Source: Bacteroidales bacterium (GTDB lineage Bacteria; Bacteroidota; Bacteroidia; Bacteroidales; UBA932). Taken from it: 36,136 nucleotides of DNA. The notes below the pieces were generated by a model. That model saw only the letters and a program-made list of their open reading frames with translations, searched no databases and had not been told where the DNA came from. Every line of letters starts with the position of its first letter. Position 1 is the first letter of the stretch. This document shows, one piece after another, positions 27,641 to 35,089 of this stretch. A program made the position numbers and the translations under genes. Location: NCBI GenBank assembly GCA_017471025.1, contig JAFUWX010000090.1:1-36136 (forward strand), written 5' to 3'.

Positions 27641-28454
27641 AATAGGCCAACAAACCGGGCATCGGTGATGCCGCAATCATTTGTATTTCAATTTCTTCCT
27701 CTTCCGCCACGCGGCGAAGCGCGGGCTCCAGGGCCGCCGCAAACCCGCCGATGATCCCGACAGGCAGGCGGTCGTACCGTCCCAGCATCCGGCGGAAGAA
27801 GCGGCGGAAATTCTCTTCCACCAGCGCATCGGCATAGGGCTCCCGGCCGCACCATGCGGTGACAAAGGGCGCGAAACTTCCCAGATACCCCGCCGGGGAA
27901 GGACCCCGATAGACCTGGCGGACCACCTCGGCATACGACAGATCGTATCGCCGGGCGAAATCCTCCGCCATCGCTGGCGGAAGGAGCCCCTTGACATAGT
28001 CTGCGACCAGGTTTTTCCCCAGGCAGGAGGCGCTTCCCTCATCGCCCAGGATGAAGCCGCCGCCAGGCACCCGGCGGACGATGGTCTCTCCGTCATATTG
28101 GCAGGAATTGGACCCCGTCCCCAGGATGGCGGCCAGGCCGGGGGCATGCCCGCAGACGGCGCGCGCCGCAGCCATCAGGTCGGACTGGTATTCGACCTCA
28201 GCCTGCGGGAAACAGCGGCTGAATGCCCTGTCGAGCCAGGCGGGCGCTTCGGCCACCAGACCTGCGGCATACAGGTGGATCCGGCAGGGGTCCGGACCCG
28301 CCGCGTCCGCGACGGCCTGTACGGCCGCCGTTACCGTCCCTTCCTGCATCGAAGCGACATTCATGCCGGGGGCGCGGAAACGCCGCAGCGTGCCGCCTTC
28401 CATCAGGCAGCAGTCCGACGTGGTCGCTCCGGCATCGATAATCAGTCTGCGCAT
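27633..28454 (-). CDS. BadF/BadG-type sugar kinase, N-acetylglucosamine-kinase-like (273 aa)
   Basis: This is an ASKHA-fold ATPase. The phosphate-1 motif LIIDAGATTSD is at the N-terminus. ILGTGSNSC and GGGFILGDEGS, typical of the BadF/BadG/BcrA/BcrD family, lie in the middle, and GIIGGFAAAL is the adenosine motif. Proteins of this length and type include N-acetylglucosamine and related amino-sugar kinases, so amino-sugar recycling is plausible. The substrate is not shown by the sequence. I start at MRRLIIDAG (28454), which is only 5 bases after a -7 box. It heads the recR-mntP transcript, although the functional link looks weak. Confidence 0.8.
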   Translation of the reverse strand: MRRLIIDAGATTSDCCLMEGGTLRRFRAPGMNVASMQEGTVTAAVQAVADAAGPDPCRIHLYAAGLVAEAPAWLDRAFSRCFPQAEVEYQSDLMAAARAVCGHAPGLAAILGTGSNSCQYDGETIVRRVPGGGFILGDEGSASCLGKNLVADYVKGLLPPAMAEDFARRYDLSYAEVVRQVYRGPSPAGYLGSFAPFVTAWCGREPYADALVEENFRRFFRRMLGRYDRLPVGIIGGFAAALEPALRRVAEEEEIEIQMIAASPMPGLLAYYA

Positions 28455-28459
28455 GGGTA

Positions 28460-28467
28460 CAAAGTTA
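28460..28467 (-). promoter_or_regulatory. -7 promoter element directly upstream of the kinase start
   Basis: The minus strand reads TAACTTTG, and the ATG follows after 5 bases. Transcription would begin at or next to the start codon, suggesting a leaderless message. No clear -33 TTG is seen. Confidence 0.4.
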
Positions 28468-28508
28468 AGCAAATAATTGCTATCTCTGTGTGCTTAAAAA
28501 CAAAAAAG

Positions 28509-29186
28509 ATGAAAGTAAGATTGATCCTTGCGGCAGCCCTGCTGCTGAGCACCCTTCCGGTCCTGGGACAGACCTGGAGCGCTGACGGTTTCTTCCACCG
28601 CTCCCGTTACGAAGCGGCCAACGCCGAAGTCAAAACCCGGCCCGTAGCCGTGCTGTACGGCGATTCGATTACCGACGGCTGGGCCCAGAAAGACCCTGAT
28701 TTCTTTACGGATAATCATTTCATCGGACGGGGCATCAGCGGAGAGGTGACCGCACAGATGCTGCTGCGTTTCCGTCACGACGTGCTGGCCCTGCAGCCCA
28801 AATACGTGGTGATCCTGGCCGGGGTGAACGACATCGCCCAGAACAACGGCTACACCACCCTGGAAGGGGCCGTCGGCAACATCATCTCCATGTGCGAGAT
28901 CGCCCTGGCCAACGGCGTCAAGCCCGTGCTCTGCACCAGCACGCCGGCCAACCGCATCCCCTGGCGGACGGACATCACGAATCCTGCCGACAAGGTCGAT
29001 CAGCTCAATTACATGATCCGCGCCTACGCCCGTGCGAAGCGCCTGCCGTTGGTGGACTACTGGACACCGCTGGCCGATGCCGACCGCGGATTCCCCGCCA
29101 ACCTGGCTTCAGACGGCATCCACCCCACCCTGGAGGGCTACAAGCTGATGGAGAACCTCCTGCTCGACGTGCTCCGGAAGTTGTAA
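28509..29186 (+). CDS. Secreted SGNH/GDSL-family esterase (225 aa)
   Basis: A signal peptide (MKVRLILAAALLLSTLPVLG) is followed by an SGNH hydrolase fold. Block I is GDSITDGW with the nucleophile S53, block II contains G75 (GRGISG), block III is GVNDI (N107), and block V is DGIHPT (D202, H205). The catalytic set is complete. Such enzymes in Bacteroidales deacetylate sugars or act on lipids; the substrate cannot be told. It is convergent with a second, different SGNH protein across a shared terminator. Confidence 0.88.
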   Translation: MKVRLILAAALLLSTLPVLGQTWSADGFFHRSRYEAANAEVKTRPVAVLYGDSITDGWAQKDPDFFTDNHFIGRGISGEVTAQMLLRFRHDVLALQPKYVVILAGVNDIAQNNGYTTLEGAVGNIISMCEIALANGVKPVLCTSTPANRIPWRTDITNPADKVDQLNYMIRAYARAKRLPLVDYWTPLADADRGFPANLASDGIHPTLEGYKLMENLLLDVLRKL

Positions 29187-29196
29187 AGAATGGATG

Positions 29197-29230
29197 AAAA
29201 AAGTTGCCTCGCGCTGAGGCAACTTTTTTT
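29197..29230. terminator. Bidirectional terminator between two esterase genes
   Basis: Fourteen-base arms (29197-29210 and 29216-29229) with a 5-base loop, A-rich on one side and T-rich on the other, lie between the convergent genes. Confidence 0.9.
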
Positions 29231-29241
29231 AGAGTTATTCC

Positions 29242-30381
29242 CTATTTCCCGCTGCGGCGCAGCGCCTTCTTAATGGTCGGAAGGACATGATCGACATAAC
29301 GCATCATGCCCAGGTCGGTGAAATGATACTCGTCCACGGTCGCCTCGCCGTCGCTGCCGATCATCCCTTCCGCCTTGATATAATAGATATTCTTTTCGCC
29401 CTGTTTCTTCAGCTTCTCGAACAACTCGCGCTGGGCGACATTCTTCTTGGTAACCTCCTGAAGGATAACGGGATCGAAGATGGTATGGGGGAAGATCACG
29501 TCTTCGATGAAAATGACAGGGACATCGGGATGGGCGTCGCGGACCACGCGGAAAAAGGCCTCGCCCTTCTCCCGGATGAGGTAATCCCAGGCATTCGGGG
29601 CATAGTCCATGATATAGAGGGCCGGGTCCTCGACGCGGGCCATCAGCTGTGCGATTTCCATATCCAGCAAGGCGTTGCCGCTGAAGCCCAAGTTGATGAC
29701 CTCACGGTCGAGCTTGCGGCCGAGGATGGCCGTATGGGTCATGCCGGGCCGGTTGGCGCAGCCGCCCTGCAGGATGCTGGTGCCATAGGCCACGATCGGA
29801 CGGCGGCTGTCGGGCCGGTTGACCTGCGGCTGCTCCAGGAGGGAGCCCGCTTCCGTGCCGATTTCCAAGGATGAAACGCCGTCATACAGAGACAGATACA
29901 GCATATATTCCCGCATCGTCCCGTCCATGTTGCCGATGATGCGATGGGCGGTCGTCGCGTTGTTCACATCGGGCCGGCCGCTGCCGACATAGCGCCACTG
30001 CCCGTTGTAAATCGTATAGAGGTCCAGTCCGCGCGTACCCGTGGGCGTCTGATGGTTCATCAGGTTCTTGAAGGTCGAGGTCCAGCGGACATGGATGGAC
30101 GGAGAATTGCTGCGGAAACGGACATACAGGCCTGCGGAGTTGCGCCCCAGATACCAGATGGCATCCCGGGACACCCCTTTGAATTCGGCCGGCAGGCGTT
30201 CATAACGGGCGGAAGTGTTTTCCACGCATTTGCCGTACACCGGGAAGGCGTCGGCATTGGTCCAGAGGATTTCAGGGGCGGAAACCCCTTCTCCGTTGCG
30301 GTCGTCCGCCCGCTGGGCGGAAAGGGCAACCCCGCAGCACAGCAGGGCGGCACAAAGCAGGATATGTTTCATATTTTTCAT
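29242..30381 (-). CDS. Secreted GxDLY/SGNH two-domain esterase (379 aa)
   Basis: A signal peptide (MKNMKHILLCAALLCCGVALSAQ) is followed by an N-terminal beta-sandwich domain with the hallmark GLDLYTIYNG, the GxDLY domain known to precede SGNH hydrolases. The catalytic domain shows GTSILQGG (nucleophile Ser), LGFSGNA, MDYAPN and a C-terminal YHFTDLG with the His. Two start codons are possible, at 30381 and 30372; both keep the signal peptide. This architecture is found in carbohydrate acetyl esterases of gut Bacteroidota, so deacetylation of plant polysaccharides is likely but inferred. It lies 26 bases downstream of pnuC. Confidence 0.85.
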   Translation of the reverse strand: MKNMKHILLCAALLCCGVALSAQRADDRNGEGVSAPEILWTNADAFPVYGKCVENTSARYERLPAEFKGVSRDAIWYLGRNSAGLYVRFRSNSPSIHVRWTSTFKNLMNHQTPTGTRGLDLYTIYNGQWRYVGSGRPDVNNATTAHRIIGNMDGTMREYMLYLSLYDGVSSLEIGTEAGSLLEQPQVNRPDSRRPIVAYGTSILQGGCANRPGMTHTAILGRKLDREVINLGFSGNALLDMEIAQLMARVEDPALYIMDYAPNAWDYLIREKGEAFFRVVRDAHPDVPVIFIEDVIFPHTIFDPVILQEVTKKNVAQRELFEKLKKQGEKNIYYIKAEGMIGSDGEATVDEYHFTDLGMMRYVDHVLPTIKKALRRSGK

Positions 30382-30407
30382 GTAATATTGATGATCGATA
30401 TTCCGGC

Positions 30408-30980
30408 TCAGGCGATGTACCTCCCGAAGCGTTTCCAGTGGGAATAGCCATAGACGGCCGAGGCCGTGTAGGCGACATATAGGGCGGTCATCCAGTACAT
30501 GCCGACGCGCAGGCAGAGGACGGTGGACAAGGTGTCGGCCACGATCCACAGCAGCCATTGCTGGGGATAGGATTTGGCCAGCCACCAGGTGCCGATGGCG
30601 CTGAGCACCGTCACCAGGGCGTCCATCCACGACATCTGATCCCCCAGGACCCGAAGCGGTCCGGCCAGCAGCGCCGTTCCGGCTACCAGAATCAACAAGC
30701 TGATATACAGAACCTTGCGCGAGAGTGGGGCCAGATGGATAGGTCCTTCGGTCCGGGCGCCGTCACGCCGCCATTGGACCAGACCCCAGAAAGAGACCAG
30801 GACATAATAGACATTCAGGGCCATCGATGCATACAGGTGCTGCACGGCGAAAGAATACGCACACGCAGCACCTGTCAATATGCCTACGACCCACATTGCA
30901 TTTTTCTGGAAAACCTCCAGAATCACATAGGCAATGCCGGTCACGAAGGCGAAAACCTCGATGGCTTGCAGCAGGTCCAC
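30408..30980 (-). CDS. pnuC: PnuC-family vitamin transporter (190 aa)
   Basis: This is a small inner-membrane transporter with about seven hydrophobic helices. PnuC proteins import nicotinamide riboside; relatives PnuT and PnuX import thiamine or riboflavin. The characteristic WxxWxxxN motif near the substrate site reads WLLWIVAD here, with Asp in place of Asn, so a different vitamin is possible. Bacteroidota PnuT genes often follow a TPP riboswitch. None can be present here because the gene starts 1 base after the FKBP gene. Specificity is therefore open. Confidence 0.85.
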   Translation of the reverse strand: MDLLQAIEVFAFVTGIAYVILEVFQKNAMWVVGILTGAACAYSFAVQHLYASMALNVYYVLVSFWGLVQWRRDGARTEGPIHLAPLSRKVLYISLLILVAGTALLAGPLRVLGDQMSWMDALVTVLSAIGTWWLAKSYPQQWLLWIVADTLSTVLCLRVGMYWMTALYVAYTASAVYGYSHWKRFGRYIA

Positions 30981-30981
30981 C

Positions 30982-31587
30982 CTACAGGACTTTGATCAAT
31001 TCCACCTTGAAAATCAGGGCGGCGTACGGCGGGATGGCCCCGTGGGCACCGGCTTCGCCATAGGCCAGGTTATACGGGATATAGAGTTCCCATTCTGCGC
31101 CTTCGCCCATCAGTTGGAGGGCTTCGGTCCAACCGGCGATCACCTGATTGACGCCGAAGACGGCCGGTTCGCCGCGTTTGTAGGAGCTGTCGAAGACCTG
31201 GCCGTTGGTGAATTTGCCTTCGTAGTGGCAGCGGACGCGGTCGGTCTTGCCGGGCATGACGTCATTACCTTCCTTGATAACCTTGTACTGGAGGCCGCTG
31301 GGCAAGGTCACCACGCCGGGTTTTTTCTTGTTGGCCGCGAGGAATTCCTCACCGTCCTTCTTCATCACTTCCCCGATTTCAGCGGCTTCGGCGGCGCTTT
31401 CCGCTTCCAGTTCCGCGAAATACTTGTTCAGGACCTCCCCGGCTTCTTCATAGGGGATGGCCGGTTCCTGGCCTTCCATCGTGGCTTTCAATCCTGCCGT
31501 AAAGTCCTCATATTTAAGATCTTTGACTCCATTCTGCATCATGTTGTGGGCGATGCTCATTCCCAGTGCGTAGCTTTTCTTGTCCAT
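30982..31587 (-). CDS. FKBP-type peptidyl-prolyl cis-trans isomerase (201 aa)
   Basis: This is an FklB/FkpA-like enzyme that catalyses proline isomerisation during folding. An N-terminal helical dimerisation domain (about 1-100; MDKKSYALGMSIAHNM) is followed by the FKBP domain (about 105-201) with YEGKFTNGQVFDSS, VIAGWTEAL and IPYNLAYGE. There is no signal peptide, so it is probably cytoplasmic. I start at 31587; the longer frame to 31650 reads through a repeat-borne promoter. It is the first gene of a transcript with pnuC and the GxDLY esterase. Confidence 0.9.
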   Translation of the reverse strand: MDKKSYALGMSIAHNMMQNGVKDLKYEDFTAGLKATMEGQEPAIPYEEAGEVLNKYFAELEAESAAEAAEIGEVMKKDGEEFLAANKKKPGVVTLPSGLQYKVIKEGNDVMPGKTDRVRCHYEGKFTNGQVFDSSYKRGEPAVFGVNQVIAGWTEALQLMGEGAEWELYIPYNLAYGEAGAHGAIPPYAALIFKVELIKVL

Positions 31588-31604
31588 AGTGATATTTACT
31601 GTAG

Positions 31605-31693
31605 GGCAAAGATAGCAAAACTGCCTGGCATTTCCAATCCGGGAAGTCAATTTGCCAAGGGAATCCCTTTTGCCTAAGGCTTTCCCGGCTATC
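31605..31693. repeat. Promoter-bearing repeat, copy A
   Basis: Bases 31605-31643 are identical to the inverse complement of copy C (33871-33909). Bases 31680-31693 (CTTTCCCGGCTATC) match the other end of copy C. Between them copy A has 36 bases that copy C lacks. Bases 31611-31654 are repeated exactly at 31765-31808. Confidence 0.85.
31607..31637 (-). promoter_or_regulatory. Repeat-borne promoter of the FKBP gene
   Basis: Inside copy A the minus strand reads TTG (31637-31635), 20 bases, then TATCTTTG (31614-31607), 19 bases before the FKBP start. Confidence 0.65.
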
Positions 31694-31697
31694 TTTG
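31668..31697 (+). promoter_or_regulatory. Possible plus-strand promoter toward the btuB-like gene
   Basis: TTTTG (31668-31672), 17 bases, then TATCTTTG (31690-31697). If used, the btuB-like message would have a leader of about 205 bases holding the hairpin and copy B. Confidence 0.5.
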
Positions 31698-31764
31698 CCC
31701 TCCGGGCTGTCTATCATTGAAGGGGTGGACCCCTTCAAACTACCCCCGTCGGCCAACGGCCTCC

Positions 31765-31808
31765 GATAGCAAAACTGCCTGGCATTTCCAATCCGGGAAG
31801 TCAATTTG
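31765..31808. repeat. Repeat copy B (truncated, direct)
   Basis: These 44 bases exactly repeat 31611-31654, 154 bases downstream. The bases that would complete the TATCTTTG box are missing, so this copy has no promoter. Confidence 0.9.
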
Positions 31809-31894
31809 GTCTTGCCGCCATTCTTTTCTTAGGAATGATAAAAAATAGTTGCTTCAGATTCATAAAAATGAGGCAAGTATTGTTTTTGAATGAC

Positions 31895-31902
31895 TAACTT
31901 TG
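31895..31902 (+). promoter_or_regulatory. -7-like element directly before the btuB-like start
   Basis: TAACTTTG ends 6 bases before the ATG at 31909. No -33 TTG stands at the right distance. If it is functional, the message would be nearly leaderless. Confidence 0.35.
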
Positions 31903-31908
31903 CAGACG

Positions 31909-33843
31909 ATGAAAAAATGGATGGTCATAGGGGCCCTGTTCCTGTGTGGTCATGTGGCGGGACAAAATGTCCTGCCGCCGGCCCATGTGCTGGAAAGCGC
32001 TCCGGCGGGAGCGACCGAACCGACGGATACCATCCCCTCCCACGTGCTGCAACGCAGTACCCATCTGACCGATGCCCTGCGTGGCCTGACCGGAATCCAG
32101 CTTCGGGACTATGGCGGTCTTGGCGGTCTCAAAACAGTCAATATCAGAAGTTTGGGAAGCGAACATACAGGCGTATTCATAGATGGGATACCCGTGGATA
32201 ACGCCCAGAACATGCAGGTCGATCTGGGTCGGTTCGCCCCGGAGATGTACACCCGCGTACAGGTTTATAACGGTCAGCGCGACGCCCTGCTGCAAGGGGC
32301 CCGGGAATATGGCAGTTCCGCCGTCCTGTATCTGGAAAGCGCCCCGCCGCTTGCCGACGGGCGGCCCTGGCGCTTGAGTGTCCGGATGACGGCCGGTCCT
32401 TTCGTGGCCGCCCAACCTTCCATCATTCTGGAGAAATGCCTGGGGCGTGTGACCGCCCGCCTGAGCGGCGGAGCCGTTTTCTCCAATGGACAATACCCTT
32501 TCCATGTGCAGGACACCCGGATCGGACCGGACGGCACTTTGACCGGATATGATACCGTGATGGTCCGGCGCGGTGGCGACCTGCGAAGCCTGCGGGCTGA
32601 AGGACAGTTGTTCGGGCGCGGCTGGCGCCTGCACGGATATGTCTATGGCAGCGACAGAGGCCTTCCCGGGCCGGTGTTCAAACGGGCCGGGGACTGGCCG
32701 CAGAGCCGGGACCGGCAGCGGGACCTCAACAGTTTCCTCCAAGGCGGCGGCCGGTGGGCTATCGGGCAGCGCAACACGCTGAAAATAAAGGGGAAATACA
32801 GCTATGACGACCTGACCTTTCGGGATTATTCCGAATATGACGCGACGCTGGCTCCGGCGGAATTCCGTTACCGCCAGCACCAAATCTACCTCAGTGCCGC
32901 CGATGCACAGGACATGACTTCCTGGTGGAAAATCTCCTTGGCGGCCGACTTCCAGATGAACGCTCTGCAGAGCAACCTGCCCCATTTCGTCCAGCCGCGA
33001 CGCTACACCGGATATGCCGCCTTTTCCAACCTCTGGGTATTCCGCCGGCTGAAGGCGACGGCCAGTCTCCTGTACACGCGGCTGTGGGATATCTCCCTGG
33101 CCGGGAAATCAAGCCGCCAGGCGCTCTCTCCCTTTGTCAGCGTCCATGTCCGGATGATGCCCGGGTGGACTCTGGAGGGCTTCGCCAAAAGGTCCTTCCG
33201 GATGCCGTCGTTCAATGACCTGTATTATACGACGGTCGGAAATGCTTCCCTGCGCCCGGAAGATGCCTGGCAGTTCCAGTTGGGATCGGCCTGGGCCGGC
33301 GGGCCCTGGCAGCTGCGGGGGGCCGTCTATCACAACCGTATTACGGACAAAATCATCGCTGTCCCGGCCGCCAGTCAGTTCCGGTGGAGCATGTACAACA
33401 TAGCCCAGGTGCGGATCCTGGGGGCGGAAGTGCGCGCCGGCTATTCACGACAACTGGGCCCCCATGCCGTATCGGCCACCCTCCGATATACCTACCAGAA
33501 AGCCCGGAATGCCGGGGATTCTCCCTGGGCCGGGCATCAGATTCCCTACATTCCCGTCCATAGCGGACAGACGGATATCCATTGGGAATTCCGGGGTTGG
33601 AGCGCAGATTTGTGCCTGGCCGCCTGGAGCGAACGCTTTTCTTCCCAGGCCAACCTGCCGGCCTATCGGCTGGCTCCGGTCCTGACGCTGGATGCTTCGC
33701 TCTCCCGGGAATGGCCGTTGGGTCCCGGCTCCTTGAGCGTCAGCCTACAGGGACGGAATCTGACCGGTTCACGTTATGAAATCGTCAAAGGATACCCGAT
33801 GCCGCTCGTCCAAGGGCTCCTGTCCCTGGGTTACCGCCTTTAA
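31909..33843 (+). CDS. btuB: TonB-dependent outer-membrane receptor, BtuB-like (644 aa)
   Basis: This gated barrel uses TonB energy to import a large ligand. A signal peptide (MKKWMVIGALFLCGHVAG) is followed by the plug domain (about 40-150: DALRGLTGIQLRDYGGLGG, NIRSLGSEHTGVFIDGIPV). A 22-strand-like barrel then ends in GLLSLGYRL. The size is close to vitamin B12 receptors and much smaller than SusC proteins; the carboxypeptidase-like N-terminal domain of SusC is absent. The start at 31909 is preferred over an upstream TTG in the same frame. The next gene encodes a BtuG-like propeller, and in Bacteroides BtuB and BtuG form a cobalamin uptake pair. The substrate is therefore probably a corrinoid, inferred from context. 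Confidence 0.82.
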   Translation: MKKWMVIGALFLCGHVAGQNVLPPAHVLESAPAGATEPTDTIPSHVLQRSTHLTDALRGLTGIQLRDYGGLGGLKTVNIRSLGSEHTGVFIDGIPVDNAQNMQVDLGRFAPEMYTRVQVYNGQRDALLQGAREYGSSAVLYLESAPPLADGRPWRLSVRMTAGPFVAAQPSIILEKCLGRVTARLSGGAVFSNGQYPFHVQDTRIGPDGTLTGYDTVMVRRGGDLRSLRAEGQLFGRGWRLHGYVYGSDRGLPGPVFKRAGDWPQSRDRQRDLNSFLQGGGRWAIGQRNTLKIKGKYSYDDLTFRDYSEYDATLAPAEFRYRQHQIYLSAADAQDMTSWWKISLAADFQMNALQSNLPHFVQPRRYTGYAAFSNLWVFRRLKATASLLYTRLWDISLAGKSSRQALSPFVSVHVRMMPGWTLEGFAKRSFRMPSFNDLYYTTVGNASLRPEDAWQFQLGSAWAGGPWQLRGAVYHNRITDKIIAVPAASQFRWSMYNIAQVRILGAEVRAGYSRQLGPHAVSATLRYTYQKARNAGDSPWAGHQIPYIPVHSGQTDIHWEFRGWSADLCLAAWSERFSSQANLPAYRLAPVLTLDASLSREWPLGPGSLSVSLQGRNLTGSRYEIVKGYPMPLVQGLLSLGYRL

Positions 33844-33856
33844 CGGCCCCCGCCGA

Positions 33857-33909
33857 GATAGCCGGGAAAGCCCGGATTGGAAATGCCAGGCAGTTTTGCT
33901 ATCTTTGCC
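33857..33909. repeat. Promoter-bearing repeat, copy C (inverted relative to copy A)
   Basis: The 39 bases 33871-33909 are the exact inverse complement of 31605-31643. Bases 33857-33870 are the inverse complement of 31680-31693. It therefore equals copy A with 36 internal bases removed, and lies on the other side of the btuB-like gene. Confidence 0.85.
33877..33907 (+). promoter_or_regulatory. Repeat-borne promoter of the btuG-like gene
   Basis: Inside copy C, TTG (33877-33879), 20 bases, then TATCTTTG (33900-33907). The btuG-like start is 24 bases further, leaving a very short leader. Confidence 0.65.
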
Positions 33910-33931
33910 TCAATATATAGCTCTTTAACAT

Positions 33932-35089
33932 ATGAAACGAATTACACTGCTCGTGACGAGTGGCATCCTGGCGTTAGGCGTCATCGGATGTCAGAAAGGC
34001 GGTCCGCAGGGACCGCAAGAAACCACCTCCAAGGACGAACAACTTGCGGGTGAGGCGGTTACAGTAGGTGAAACGGGTGCAGGCACCAAACTCTTCATCC
34101 TCAATGAAGGCGCCTTCCAAGCCAACAACTGCACCCTGGATTTCCTCCGTTATGCCGATGGCTGTTACATCAGCGACGCTTTTGGAAAGATGAACCCCAC
34201 TGTACCTCTTGGACTTGGCGATACCGGCAACGATATCGCCGTCTATGACGATAAAATCTGGATTGTACTCAACGGATCCGGCGCGGTCACCGTGCTGGAC
34301 GCCCGGGACGAGAGCTTGATCGGGACGCTGGAAGTCCCTGCTCCCCGGCACCTGGCCTTCATCGGCAATGACCTGTATGTCACCTCTTACGAAGGTGCCG
34401 TCTGGGGCGGAGAGGCCGTCCTGGGGGCGGTTTATGGCTTTGACGTCAAGACACTTCAGCCCGATGGAAAGCAAACGGTCGGCTGCCAGCCGGAAGGCCT
34501 GGCCGCATCGAACGGGAATCTGTATATCGCCAACAGCGGCGGCTACCAGGCCAACGGTTATGAAATGACCCTTTCGGTCCTGGATGCCACAACGCTGGAA
34601 AAGACCGACGAAATCCCTGTGGCGGACAACCTGCACGAAGTCCTGGCGGATGATTCCGGCAACCTGTGGATTACCACATACGGTATCGGGGAATATGATG
34701 CGGAATGGAATTATGTCCAGACCGTCGCCTGCAACCTATACCGCTATGACATCGCCAGTGGAAAGATTTCCCGGATTCCCGACGTCCATGCCAGCCGCAT
34801 CTGTCGCTGGAAGGACGGTATCGCCGCTATCGGCAACGACGCCGAATTGGCCGGAGGCGAATCCTGGAGCGTCCATTTCATCCATGGCGACGGCACACTC
34901 GCCGGCACATTGCCGCAGGTCCCGGAAGGCACCCTGTACGGCCTGTGCTGGAACCCTTCGAACGATGACTTTTATCTGACCACGACGGATTACACCACCC
35001 CGGGAAAAGTCTATGCCTACGATGCCGCCGGCAAACCGAAATGGTCGGCTCAGGCGGGTCTCAATCCGGCTCATCTCGCCGTCTGGTAG
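33932..35089 (+). CDS. btuG: BtuG-like surface lipoprotein, seven-bladed propeller (385 aa)
   Basis: This lipoprotein has a lipobox VIGC (Cys20) and a YncE/DUF5074-type beta-propeller. LFILNEGAF, GDTGNDIAVYDDKIWIV, RHLAFIGNDLYVTSYEGAV and GCQPEGLAASNGNLYIANS follow the order seen in Bacteroides BtuG, which captures vitamin B12 with very high affinity and hands it to BtuB. It sits directly after the btuB-like receptor gene. I rate the family match as strong from remembered motifs. Binding of B12 specifically is inferred. A short Gly/Pro-rich linker (residues 21-55) separates the anchor from the propeller. Confidence 0.83.
   Translation: MKRITLLVTSGILALGVIGCQKGGPQGPQETTSKDEQLAGEAVTVGETGAGTKLFILNEGAFQANNCTLDFLRYADGCYISDAFGKMNPTVPLGLGDTGNDIAVYDDKIWIVLNGSGAVTVLDARDESLIGTLEVPAPRHLAFIGNDLYVTSYEGAVWGGEAVLGAVYGFDVKTLQPDGKQTVGCQPEGLAASNGNLYIANSGGYQANGYEMTLSVLDATTLEKTDEIPVADNLHEVLADDSGNLWITTYGIGEYDAEWNYVQTVACNLYRYDIASGKISRIPDVHASRICRWKDGIAAIGNDAELAGGESWSVHFIHGDGTLAGTLPQVPEGTLYGLCWNPSNDDFYLTTTDYTTPGKVYAYDAAGKPKWSAQAGLNPAHLAVW

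Larger units (their letters stand above)
31588..31908. other. Noncoding region with repeats and divergent promoters
   Basis: No gene is seen in these 321 bases between the divergent FKBP and btuB-like genes. The region holds repeat copy A, a plus-strand promoter, a hairpin GAAGGGG/CCCCTTC at 31719-31736, a C-rich block (31742-31764, ACCCCCGTCGG...CTCC) and repeat copy B. None of the conserved cobalamin riboswitch sequences is recognisable. Confidence 0.6.

Noticed and set aside
30981-30982. TPP or other vitamin riboswitch before pnuC
   Set aside because: There is only one base between the FKBP stop and the pnuC start, so no leader element fits.
31700-31905. Cobalamin riboswitch upstream of the btuB-like gene
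   Set aside because: ACTGCCTGG in copy B faintly recalls a B12 box, but the other conserved blocks are missing and the same sequence is a repeat found elsewhere.
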